Below are positions 16,652-24,581 of a stretch of DNA of 64,000 nucleotides, piece by piece. Every line of letters starts with the position of its first letter. The stretch's first letter is position 1. Location: assembly GCF_025574465.1 (NCBI RefSeq), contig NZ_JAOBPP010000021.1, positions 1,240,001 through 1,304,000 on the forward strand, written 5' to 3'. Position numbers and translations under genes: made by a program. Below the pieces are notes generated by a model that searched no databases, was not told the origin of the DNA, and was given only the letters and a program-made list of their open reading frames with translations. Origin of the DNA: Kordiimonas aestuarii. Its GTDB lineage: Bacteria > Pseudomonadota > Alphaproteobacteria > Sphingomonadales > Kordiimonadaceae.

Positions 16652-17962
16652 TCAGCGTTTCGCGGCGTGCGATGCCTTGCGGATTTTAATGCCGGTAATC
16701 TGGTTGCGCGTGCGCGCCGTAATCTCGAACTGGAAACCATGGAACTTATATTTTTTCCCCACGATGGGGATGGTCTCCGCCTCATGGATGACAAGCCCGG
16801 CGATCGTCGTGGCTTCGTCGTCCGGCAGATGCCAGTCCATCAGGCGATTGAGGTCGCGCAGGCTGACAGTGCCTTCCACCTGCACACCGCCGTCCGGCAG
16901 GGGGCGAACGCCGGGAACCTCAAAATCATGCTCGTCGGCGATGTCGCCCACGATCTCTTCCAGAATATCTTCAAGCGTCACAAGACCCTGAATGGCGCCA
17001 TATTCATCAACCACCAGCGCGAAGTGGGTCTTGCGCTCAAGAAAGGCGTTCAGCTGTTCCTTGAGCGTGGTCGTCTCGGGGACAAACCATGGCTTGACCA
17101 TGATGCGGCGTACATTGAAGCGGTGGGCCTGGCCGCCCGCACGGCGGATCGCCCGCAGCACGTCTTTGGCATGCAGCACACCAACAATATTCTCTGGATC
17201 GCCGTCATAGACCGGCAGGCGGGTATATTGACTGCGCACCACCTGAGTGATGATCACATCGGGGCTCATCTTGATGTCAATGGCGTGCATTGATGACCGG
17301 TGCACCATCACATCCTCGATGGTGATTTCGTCAAGGTCGAGGATTGAGCCCAGCATATGGGTGTCTTCCTTGACAAGACCGCCTTCCTTGCGGTGCAGAT
17401 CGATGGTGCCACGGATTTCCTCATGGGCGGTCAGTGCGCTTTCAATGTTGGAGATATCAACCCCGAACACGCGAAGTGTGAGCCGCACGATCGACCGCAC
17501 CAGATGCACAACGGGCGCAAACAGCGCGACGATGATCTGGATGGGCAGCGCCACCGTCAGGGCCATTTTGTCCGGGTTGGCGATGGCATAGGACTTGGGC
17601 AGAACCTCGGCAAAAATCAGCACAAGGGCGGTCATCACAAGGGTGGCGTAGACAACGCCCTCTTCCCCTACAATACGCATCAACAGGCTGGTCGCCAGCG
17701 CTGACGCAAGGATGTTGACGAGGTTGTTGCCCAGAAGGATCGCGCCGATCAGCCGCTCGGGGTCTTCAATCAGCTTTGAGACGCGTCTGGCACCCTTGTT
17801 TCCTTCCTTGGACATGTGATGGATGCGGGCACGGCTCGCCGCGGTCAACGCGGTCTCGGAGCCCGAGAAAAAGCCCGACAGCCCGAGCAGCACAAAGATA
17901 ATGCCGGCGGTGATCCAGAAATCCGTATCAAAAAGCGAGGCGGCGTCTGTGGCCACGTCCAT
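16652..17962 (-). CDS. CNNM/CorB-CorC family transporter (DUF21, CBS pair, CorC_HlyC)
   Basis: This 436-residue protein has the standard three-part layout. A DUF21 membrane domain with about four helices occupies residues 15-190 (FFSGSETALTAASRARIHHM, LLGNNLVNILASALAT, AEVLPKSYAIANP). A tandem CBS pair spans about 205-330 (EDVMVHRSSMHAIDI, VVDEYGAIQGLVTLEDILEEIVGD). A C-terminal CorC_HlyC domain follows at about 345-425. Family members move or sense Mg ions at the inner membrane; some are annotated as hemolysins for historical reasons. The gene follows aroK and aroB in the same direction with a gap of about 40 bases, a neighbourhood common in alphaproteobacteria. Confidence 0.93.
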   Translation of the reverse strand: MDVATDAASLFDTDFWITAGIIFVLLGLSGFFSGSETALTAASRARIHHMSKEGNKGARRVSKLIEDPERLIGAILLGNNLVNILASALATSLLMRIVGEEGVVYATLVMTALVLIFAEVLPKSYAIANPDKMALTVALPIQIIVALFAPVVHLVRSIVRLTLRVFGVDISNIESALTAHEEIRGTIDLHRKEGGLVKEDTHMLGSILDLDEITIEDVMVHRSSMHAIDIKMSPDVIITQVVRSQYTRLPVYDGDPENIVGVLHAKDVLRAIRRAGGQAHRFNVRRIMVKPWFVPETTTLKEQLNAFLERKTHFALVVDEYGAIQGLVTLEDILEEIVGDIADEHDFEVPGVRPLPDGGVQVEGTVSLRDLNRLMDWHLPDDEATTIAGLVIHEAETIPIVGKKYKFHGFQFEITARTRNQITGIKIRKASHAAKR

Positions 17963-18005
17963 GGTTGTTTGCTCCGGTTAGCAATAATAACGGCGGCGGG
18001 AAGTT

Positions 18006-19127
18006 CTAGCCCTTGATGGAAGAATGGAGAACCTGTCGCACAAGATCAAGGTCAATGCCTTTATGCGTGCCAGCACCGCCGATGGGGCCGAGGATAAAAA
18101 CAATCTCGCCCGCATCGACTTTTTTGTCCTGCGCCATATGGGAGAGCAGCTTGTCGGCGTCAAGGGGCCTGTCAATCTGGGCGGCTTTTGTTTTTAAGCC
18201 CACGGCTTCAAGATGGCCGATGGCGCGGGCGAGGTCGGCCTGGTCCGCAAGGCCCATGCGCATGCTCAATTCCAGTGCCATCATCATGCCAATGGCCACG
18301 CCTTCGCCGTGCAGTAGCGTACCGTCATAGCCACATTCGGCCTCAAGCGCATGGCCGAATGTGTGACCAAGATTCAGGAGTGCACGTTTGTTGGTCTCGA
18401 ATTCATCCTCGGCCACGATACGCGCCTTGGCCTTGCAGCTTTCAGCCACCGCATAGGCTTGGGCGTGGGTGTCACCATCCACGACCGCTTCGCCGTTTTC
18501 TTCAAGCCAGGAGAAGAAACCTGGGTTGTCGATCAGCCCGTATTTTACCACTTCTGCATAGCCTGCCTGCAGTTCGCGGTGCGGCAGCGTTGAGAGCAAC
18601 GCAATGTCGATGATCACGCGGCGCGGCTGGTAAAAAGCGCCGACGAGGTTTTTCCCGAAGCTGGTGTTGATACCGGTTTTACCACCGACAGAGCTGTCCA
18701 CCTGCGCCAAAAGGCTTGTGGGCACCTGAATGAAATCCACCCCGCGCCTGAGCACCGCCGCCGCGAAGCCGGTGATGTCGCCAATTACCCCGCCACCAAG
18801 GGCGAGAAGTGTGTCCTTGCGCTCGACTCCTGTCGACAAAAGCGTATCCAGCAGCTTGCCAAACTGATCATAGGATTTTGTGGCTTCGCCTGCGGGCAGG
18901 ATAATGTCGTCCACCTTGATTTCCGCGCCCTCAAGCGCCTTGCGTGCAGCATCTAGATGCAGGGCCGCGACATTCTCGTCGGTGATGATGGTAACCCGTT
19001 TCTGTCGGATGACCGGGCTTGCGAGGACGCCAAGCGCCCCCAGCAGGCCATCGCCGATCAGGATATCATAGGACCGGTTGCCAAGATCTACCGGGACGGT
19101 GTGCAGGATATTGTCATTCTGGCTCAT
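18006..19127 (-). CDS. aroB: 3-dehydroquinate synthase
   Basis: The 373-residue product carries the AroB signature GGGVIGDITGFAAAVLRRGVD and VPTSLLAQVDSSVGGKTGIN, plus the metal-binding histidines in LNLGHTFGHALE and LLHGEGVAIGM. It converts DAHP to 3-dehydroquinate, the second step of the shikimate pathway, using NAD and a divalent metal in the cytoplasm. Its start overlaps the end of aroK by 4 bases (ATGA), so the two enzymes of the same pathway are translationally coupled. Length and motifs are normal. Confidence 0.97.
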   Translation of the reverse strand: MSQNDNILHTVPVDLGNRSYDILIGDGLLGALGVLASPVIRQKRVTIITDENVAALHLDAARKALEGAEIKVDDIILPAGEATKSYDQFGKLLDTLLSTGVERKDTLLALGGGVIGDITGFAAAVLRRGVDFIQVPTSLLAQVDSSVGGKTGINTSFGKNLVGAFYQPRRVIIDIALLSTLPHRELQAGYAEVVKYGLIDNPGFFSWLEENGEAVVDGDTHAQAYAVAESCKAKARIVAEDEFETNKRALLNLGHTFGHALEAECGYDGTLLHGEGVAIGMMMALELSMRMGLADQADLARAIGHLEAVGLKTKAAQIDRPLDADKLLSHMAQDKKVDAGEIVFILGPIGGAGTHKGIDLDLVRQVLHSSIKG

Positions 19128-19711
19128 GCGCGTGATCTCCCGAGCGCGTGGACGGCTTTCACAATACGCTCCACCACGTCTTCATGAGGGCCGTCGCTTG
19201 ATGCGATGCGAAGATCGGCCTCGGCATAAAAAGGCGCGCGTTCCGCGGCGAGACGCCCTAGAATTTCACGCGGGTCGCCGGTTTTCAGGAGCGGACGGGT
19301 ATCGCGCCGGGCCGTGCGTTCCACCAGCACGTCTATATCGGCGTCAAGCCATATAGAGGTGCCCTTTTCCTTGATCAGCGCGCGGGTCTCCGCATTGATG
19401 AAGGCACCGCCGCCGGTTGCTACGACTTGTGGCTTGCCGTCCAGCAAGCGGTCGATCACCCGTCGTTCGCCAGAACGGAAGTCATCCTCGCCAAAACATT
19501 CAAAAATTTCGGCAACCGACATGCTGGCTGCTTTTTCGATCTCGTGGTCTGAATCGACAAAGGGCAGCCCCAACTTTTTCGCCAGCCTGCGCCCGACCGT
19601 AGTTTTGCCTGCGCCCATCAGCCCGACAAGCACGATGGTGCGCTCCGGCCCCGTGTTGGCCGGCTGTTTTTTTGGGGGCGCTGACGCCCGATTTACGGTT
19701 TTCTGTGCCAT
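19124..19711 (-). CDS. aroK: Shikimate kinase
   Basis: The start is placed at MAQKTVNRAS, with AAAGAG 7 bases upstream; a GC-rich extension to 19747 is less likely. The product is 195 residues and has a roughly 30-residue unstructured leader before the P-loop GLMGAGKTTVGRRLA. The shikimate-binding Asp-Glu and Arg follow (FVDSDHEIE, FRSGERRVI), with VATGGGAF and the lid RRDTRPLL. It phosphorylates shikimate with ATP and is first in an aroK-aroB-CorC transcription unit. It is divergent from the small membrane peptide gene, leaving about 240 bases for promoters. Confidence 0.95.
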   Translation of the reverse strand: MAQKTVNRASAPPKKQPANTGPERTIVLVGLMGAGKTTVGRRLAKKLGLPFVDSDHEIEKAASMSVAEIFECFGEDDFRSGERRVIDRLLDGKPQVVATGGGAFINAETRALIKEKGTSIWLDADIDVLVERTARRDTRPLLKTGDPREILGRLAAERAPFYAEADLRIASSDGPHEDVVERIVKAVHALGRSRA

Positions 19712-19949
19712 GTCACGCTCTTTACACGCGGGGCGGGGCTTCGCCAATGGTTTTTATGGAAACCAGTTCCATATTTCCGCCGCAAAAACCGCCAAGAGTG
19801 AAGGCTCTTGGCCTCTAATAAAGAATGTAACTTACCGCGGCGTGCGCAATGTGACGCGTGGCTGGACTTGGCGAAACTGGCGTCCTATAACACGGTCAGG
19901 ATACATGGCCGCGCGCGCTGCGCGGCTAACGGGTAAAAAAGGGTGGTTC

Positions 19950-20090
19950 ATGTCAAAACTGACAAAAATTTTAGTGCTTCTTGGCGTTGTTGCGGTTGCC
20001 GGTGGCGCGGTTTTCCTCATGACGTGGGATATTCCAGCCCCTTCTGAAAAAGTGAGCAAAACGCTAAGCAATGACCGTTTCCCGTCCTGA
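19950..20090 (+). CDS. Small single-pass membrane peptide (46 residues)
   Basis: The ORF starts MSKLTKILVLLGVVAVAGGAVF, a short basic start and one hydrophobic helix, followed by an outward-facing tail with WDIPAPSEKVSK and NDRFPS. A GGGTGG stretch precedes the ATG. The tail pattern WDIPAP...DRFP is one I recall from small hypothetical proteins at this locus in other alphaproteobacteria, which supports a real gene. The last 20 bases overlap the start of the next gene, which suggests coupled translation with the large exported protein and then xerD. The function is unknown; a small inner-membrane partner of the next protein is my inference. Confidence 0.7.
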   Translation: MSKLTKILVLLGVVAVAGGAVFLMTWDIPAPSEKVSKTLSNDRFPS

Positions 20091-22167
20091 TAGGAAGTTG
20101 CGCCTGAACGCGACAATACTGGGTGTGACGCTCGCGTCTGTACTTGCCGTTGCCATGCCCGCTTTTGCCCTTCAGGAAGAAGAGCAAGCGGAAGACCCGG
20201 CAGCAGAAGCACAGACCGCTGAGCAAACACGGCAAGCGCGTGAGGCCGAGGCCCGCCGTCGCTATTATCTTGGCCGGGCGCCAAAGTTGAAACGGCAGAT
20301 GGGGCCTGCGCTTGGCAGCCCGCGATCGATCCTGCCACAGCCCTATGTGCCCAGGGGCAGTGTTGAGGTGCCACCCCCATCAACGGGTGCGTCGGATGCG
20401 ACGGGCCCGATGCCTGATGCCATGGCTGATGACGGTATTCCTGACACCTATACAGATCCGCTGTCGGCGGAACCGGACAAGGTTACGGGCCAGATGCCTG
20501 AAGTTGGACAACTGGATGGGGGGCAACCGCCGGAAGGTGCTGCTGTCCCTACAGGCGCAGGGCAAACCTATTCCGACGGCACGCCGATTACCGCTGGCGA
20601 ACTTGCCATGATCGACCCTTCAGGCACTGCGGTGCTGGGGGTGGGTGAGGGGTTCCCCCGTGATTTCTGGGTCGGGCAGTCGCGCGCTTATGTGCTGGCT
20701 GCGCTCAAGCAGCTCGCTACACCGTCGACATCAAGCGCGCTCAATGATGCCGCGCGCAAGATTGCCTTGTCTGGCTTCCTTTTGCCCGCGCCGGCAAATG
20801 AAGCAGACGTTGATGCTTTTGTTGAGGCCCGGTTGAGCCTGCTGGCGGCCTATGGTGACCATGAGGGCTATCTGGCCCTTCTCTCGCGCCTGCCCCAAGA
20901 CCGGGACTGGGGTGGGATTGCCCGGCACACGGCGAACGGATACCTGCTCGCGGGCCGGATTGATGACACCTGTGCGTTGGCCAGCGAACAGCGCGGCGCG
21001 GACGGTGATCCCTATTGGCTTCGTATTGCTGCTTTCTGCCGCGCGGTGAGGGGCGACCGCCGGGGGGTTGATTTCCAACTGGGCATTCTTGAAGAGGCCG
21101 CTGCGGTCAAGCCAACCTTCTATGCTCTTCTTGACCAGATTTTGATTGAAGCGGAGCAACAGCCCGGTTCGGTGATGACGGAAGCGCCGACGCTTTCGTC
21201 CTCCCTGCAGGTGGATGTGCTTGAGGCAACCATGGCGCGGCTTGCGAAAGTCACCGTGCCTGAATTGTCGCTGGACGAGGTGAATCCGCTGGCGGTTGAT
21301 GCCATGCTCAGCCTGCCTGGCGTAACCCAGGAAGCCAAAATTACCCTGATGGGCGAGGCGCTCCAACACGGCTGGATTTCGGGCGCGCGGTTTGCCGCTT
21401 TTGTCAGGACCCTTGATATCAGTCAGGACGAAGGCATAGCTGCTTTTGAAATTGCGGAGACCGATGACCGGTTCGAGGTTGACGTGGTGCTGGCGGCCCT
21501 TGCTGCCAGCAGCACAGACCCGAGCCAGCGCGAAGCGGCACTGCGGACATTCTGGCAGCGCTCGCTGGCGCGGGGCACGGCACAAACGGTGGCGTCTGGC
21601 ATGCTGGTGTTGGCGGACAAGCCTCTGGGCCTGATGGTACGGGCGGCCCTGCTCGCCGGAGACAGCGAAGCAGCCGCACGCATTTTCACAAGTGTGCGAG
21701 CCAATGTGGCAGGAGAGAACCCTGCCGCGGATGACGTTTTGCTTGGCAGTTGGCCTCTTGTGGCGGCAGGTGGCATTGTCTCGGCACCAGAGATAACCGC
21801 TGACCGGCTTGACGCATGGTGGCAAAGCCAGATGGGAACAGACGATCGTTATGCCCACGCAGGCTTGCTGTATGCAACGCTTGAGGGGCTTGGCGCCGAG
21901 GTGCCGGAGTATCTGTGGAACGCATTGGATGCAGGCCCTGTTCGCACGCAAGGCTCGCAGGTTGCAATCGGCCCGTGGCGGGCTTTCCTGCGCGCCGCGC
22001 GGAATGACGACAAGGCCGGGGCTCTGGTGGCAGCCTACCGCCTGATGGGCGAGGGTGACGTACCGCCAACCTTGGCGGGGTCCCTTGTGGGCACACTCAA
22101 TGACCTTGGCTTCAAAGCTGAGGCACACCAGCTGGCGGCTGAAATCCTTGTCCAGCAGGGTTTGTAG
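20071..22167 (+). CDS. Exported protein of unknown function, 698 residues
   Basis: The start overlaps the small membrane peptide gene by 20 bases. The N-terminus (residues 1-35) is a signal peptide: basic MTVSRPDRKLRLN, hydrophobic core and a probable cut after AFA. Next comes a charged, Glu-Ala-rich, probably helical segment (residues 36-70), then about 120 residues rich in Pro, Gly and Asp that look disordered. The remaining 500 residues are Ala- and Leu-rich helices, in the style of helical repeat (TPR- or HEAT-like) scaffolds, without a motif I can name. I do not recognise a family. It lies directly upstream of xerD (14-base gap). An envelope scaffold role is a guess. Confidence 0.85.
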   Translation: MTVSRPDRKLRLNATILGVTLASVLAVAMPAFALQEEEQAEDPAAEAQTAEQTRQAREAEARRRYYLGRAPKLKRQMGPALGSPRSILPQPYVPRGSVEVPPPSTGASDATGPMPDAMADDGIPDTYTDPLSAEPDKVTGQMPEVGQLDGGQPPEGAAVPTGAGQTYSDGTPITAGELAMIDPSGTAVLGVGEGFPRDFWVGQSRAYVLAALKQLATPSTSSALNDAARKIALSGFLLPAPANEADVDAFVEARLSLLAAYGDHEGYLALLSRLPQDRDWGGIARHTANGYLLAGRIDDTCALASEQRGADGDPYWLRIAAFCRAVRGDRRGVDFQLGILEEAAAVKPTFYALLDQILIEAEQQPGSVMTEAPTLSSSLQVDVLEATMARLAKVTVPELSLDEVNPLAVDAMLSLPGVTQEAKITLMGEALQHGWISGARFAAFVRTLDISQDEGIAAFEIAETDDRFEVDVVLAALAASSTDPSQREAALRTFWQRSLARGTAQTVASGMLVLADKPLGLMVRAALLAGDSEAAARIFTSVRANVAGENPAADDVLLGSWPLVAAGGIVSAPEITADRLDAWWQSQMGTDDRYAHAGLLYATLEGLGAEVPEYLWNALDAGPVRTQGSQVAIGPWRAFLRAARNDDKAGALVAAYRLMGEGDVPPTLAGSLVGTLNDLGFKAEAHQLAAEILVQQGL

Positions 22168-22181
22168 GACAGCAGGCCGCC

Positions 22182-23090
22182 ATGTCCGACGCGGGCTTTA
22201 TTGACGGGTTTCTGGAAATGTTGGCGGCGGAGAAGGGCCGGGCTGCCAACAGCCTGATGGCCTATCGCCGCGACCTTGAGGACTTTTGTGAGCATTCAGC
22301 TGCCAAGCTTGAAACCGCCGAAGCAGAAGACCTGCGGGATTATATCGCCGGGCTGCAAAAACGCGGCATGAAAGCGGGCACGGTAGCCCGGCGGCTGTCT
22401 GCGCTCAGGCAGTTTTATCTCTTCCTTTATAGCGATGGCATTCGCAGCGATAACCCGGCTAAAAATATTGAAAGCCCAAGACAGGCGCAGCCCCTGCCCA
22501 AAGTGCTGTCGGAAAGCGATGTTGATCGCCTGCTGGATACCGCAGAGCGAGCAGCCACAAGCGGCAAGCCGGAAGCGCTCAGGCTGCATGCGCTCGTTGA
22601 AACCCTTTATGCCACCGGGCTGAGGATCAGCGAGCTTGTTGGTCTTCCCCGCCGTGCTGTGGGGCCCGACAGCACGATGATCATGGTGCGCGGCAAGGGC
22701 GGGCGCGAGCGCATGGTACCTCTGGGTACGAAGGCGCGGCAGGCGCTGATGGCCTACCAGCGCGCACTGGATGTCAGCTTGAAAAAAGGGGCGGAACGCT
22801 CACCTTTTCTATTCCCCAGTTCGGGGGTGGAGGGGCACTTGACCCGCAGGCGGGTAGGGCAGCTTCTCAAGGATCTTGCGGTCATGGCCGGCGTGGTGCC
22901 GTCTGCCGTCAGCCCACACAAACTCAGGCACGCGTTTGCGACCCATCTTCTGGCGCACGGCGCGGACTTGCGCGCGGTGCAGCAGATGCTGGGTCACGCC
23001 GATATTTCAACGACCCAGATATACACCCATGTGCTGGAAGAACGGCTCAAGAGCCTGGTGTTGACCAAACATCCGCTAAGCGATGGGTAG
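22182..23090 (+). CDS. xerD: Site-specific tyrosine recombinase XerD
   Basis: The 302-residue product has the N-terminal SAM-like domain (FLEMLAAEKGRAANSLMAYRRDL, then RRLSALRQFYLFL) and the C-terminal catalytic domain. The catalytic set is visible in order: Arg in YATGLRISELVGL, Lys in VRGKGGRERMVPL, His and Arg in SPHKLRHAFATHLL, His in MLGHADISTTQIYTHV, and the nucleophile Tyr in the same segment. With XerC it resolves chromosome dimers at dif during division. XerD rather than XerC is favoured by the neighbourhood: aroK-aroB on the opposite strand and accA next. It shares a transcript with the exported unknown upstream. Confidence 0.93.
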   Translation: MSDAGFIDGFLEMLAAEKGRAANSLMAYRRDLEDFCEHSAAKLETAEAEDLRDYIAGLQKRGMKAGTVARRLSALRQFYLFLYSDGIRSDNPAKNIESPRQAQPLPKVLSESDVDRLLDTAERAATSGKPEALRLHALVETLYATGLRISELVGLPRRAVGPDSTMIMVRGKGGRERMVPLGTKARQALMAYQRALDVSLKKGAERSPFLFPSSGVEGHLTRRRVGQLLKDLAVMAGVVPSAVSPHKLRHAFATHLLAHGADLRAVQQMLGHADISTTQIYTHVLEERLKSLVLTKHPLSDG

Positions 23091-23267
23091 GCCAGAGAAA
23101 ACAGCTTCCCGGCCAAAGGCTTGGAATCCGTAATGTCTATGCTTATTTGTGATACGATAGGACAAAGCTTGACAACGGCGACCTCATCAAGGATTTTGCG
23201 CGCCTTGGTAAATCGTGGTTTACTATAGATCATGGAACAGTCGCCAAAACATACAGGTGCTAAAGAT

Positions 23268-24224
23268 ATGATGACGTTTCTCGAGTTTGAAAAACCTATT
23301 GCCGAACTTGAAGGCAAGATACGCGAACTCAGGAGCTTCAAAGGTGGCGCAGGCGATGTCGACCTGACAGCCGAAGTTGGCCAGCTTGAAAGCAAGCTTG
23401 GTAAACTGCTCAAGGAAACATACGCGGGGCTGACGCCGCAGCAGAAAATTCAGGTGGCGCGCCATCCTGAACGCCCACACTTTGGTGATATTGTCGAGCA
23501 TCTGTTTGAGGATTTCACACCCCTTGCCGGTGACCGCGCCTTCGGGGAAGACCAGGCGCTGCTTGCAGGCCTCGCGCGGTTCCGCGGTGAGGCTTGTGTG
23601 GTCATGGGCCATGAAAAAGGCTGGGATACCGAAAGCCGCATCAAACATAACTTCGGTATGGCCCGCCCGGAAGGATACCGGAAAGCCATCCGCCTGATGG
23701 AAATGGCGGAGCGTTTTGGCCTGCCTGTGCTGACGCTTGTAGACACCTCCGGCGCCTACCCTGGTGTAGGGGCTGAGGAACGCGGCCAGGCAGAAGCTAT
23801 CGCGCGCTCAACCGATTGCTGTCTTGATATTGAAGTGCCGCTTGTCACCTGCATCGTGGGTGAAGGTGGATCAGGTGGTGCTGTCGCTATCGCCGCTGCC
23901 AACCGCGTCCTGATGATGGAACATGCCATTTATTCCGTGATCTCGCCGGAGGGTTGCGCCTCGATCCTGTGGCGCACGAATGAAAAGGCAGGCGATGCTG
24001 CCAACGCGCTGAAGATTACCGCGCAAGACCTTCTGAAGCTTGGCGTGATCGATGAAATTGTTGCTGAGCCACTGGGCGGTGCGCACCGTGACCGTGAGCG
24101 CGCCATGAACATGCTGGGTGATGGCCTTGAGCGGTCTCTACGGGACATGGCAGGTGTTGATGGTGCCCGGCTCAAGCAATTGCGCCGCGAAAAATTCCTC
24201 TCTATGGGGTCCAAGGGGCTTTAA
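23268..24224 (+). CDS. accA: Acetyl-CoA carboxylase carboxyltransferase subunit alpha
   Basis: I start at the first ATG of MMTFLEFEKPIAELE, 8 bases after AGGTG, giving 318 residues, the usual AccA length; an upstream ATG at 23232 would add 12 residues. The AccA pattern is complete: IAELEGKIRELR coiled start, RHPERPHFGDIVEHLFEDF, GDRAFGEDQALLAG, VDTSGAYPGVGAEERGQAEAIA, VGEGGSGGAVAIA and SPEGCASILWR. It forms the carboxyltransferase part of the enzyme that makes malonyl-CoA for fatty acid synthesis, together with AccD encoded elsewhere. The xerD-accA order is common in alphaproteobacteria. Confidence 0.97.
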   Translation: MMTFLEFEKPIAELEGKIRELRSFKGGAGDVDLTAEVGQLESKLGKLLKETYAGLTPQQKIQVARHPERPHFGDIVEHLFEDFTPLAGDRAFGEDQALLAGLARFRGEACVVMGHEKGWDTESRIKHNFGMARPEGYRKAIRLMEMAERFGLPVLTLVDTSGAYPGVGAEERGQAEAIARSTDCCLDIEVPLVTCIVGEGGSGGAVAIAAANRVLMMEHAIYSVISPEGCASILWRTNEKAGDAANALKITAQDLLKLGVIDEIVAEPLGGAHRDRERAMNMLGDGLERSLRDMAGVDGARLKQLRREKFLSMGSKGL

Positions 24225-24353
24225 GCTGCCCCAAGAGTTTCCCAAGAGTCTCTAAATTGTAACGACTCATGGGGTAGGCTGGTTTTCCAGCGACGAAAAC
24301 CGGGGCTCAGGCACGCGAACCGCTGTCTGGGCCTTTGTGTTGTCCGGCGTAAA

Positions 24354-24400
24354 TCACTAGATTTAGTGGGGTTAAACTTTCTTCCCACTTTATCTTGACG
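24354..24400 (+). promoter_or_regulatory. Tandem NrdR boxes upstream of nrdA
   Basis: Box 1 (24354-24369) contains the palindrome CACTA-GATT-TAGTG and agrees at 13 of 16 positions with the NrdR consensus acaCwAtATaTwGtgt. Box 2 (24385-24400, core CTTTATCTTG) is weaker. The two are exactly 31 bases apart, the spacing known for NrdR box pairs. Box 2 overlaps the -35 of the proposed nrdA promoter, as expected for repression by the ATP-cone regulator NrdR. They lie in the 357-base gap between accA and nrdA. Confidence 0.65.
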
Positions 24401-24423
24401 AAAACGCTATTTCGACCTTATCC
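24395..24423 (+). promoter_or_regulatory. Probable sigma-70 type promoter of nrdA
   Basis: TTGACG at 24395-24400, 17 bases, then TTATCC at 24418-24423. The -35 element is near-consensus and the spacing ideal; the -10 is weaker. The leader to the nrdA start would be about 150 bases, containing a stretch of TATATAT near 24490. No riboswitch was recognised in it. Confidence 0.55.
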
Positions 24424-24581
24424 TACACACCTTGCTTCACGGCGGCGACTCGGACGGGGGATTACGGCCGAGGCCTCCAGTAAGTTACTAATATATATGC
24501 ACAAAGTTGACACGTTCGACTTTTGTTCCTTGATCGGGCACACTTGGGCTGTTCTCGATGCGGGAAAGGAGTCAGCGCCGT

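Noticed and set aside
20731..22128. 465-codon frame opposite the exported unknown
   Set aside because: The plus-strand frame has a signal peptide and coupling to neighbours; the opposite frame has neither and is Arg/Cys-rich in the manner of shadows.
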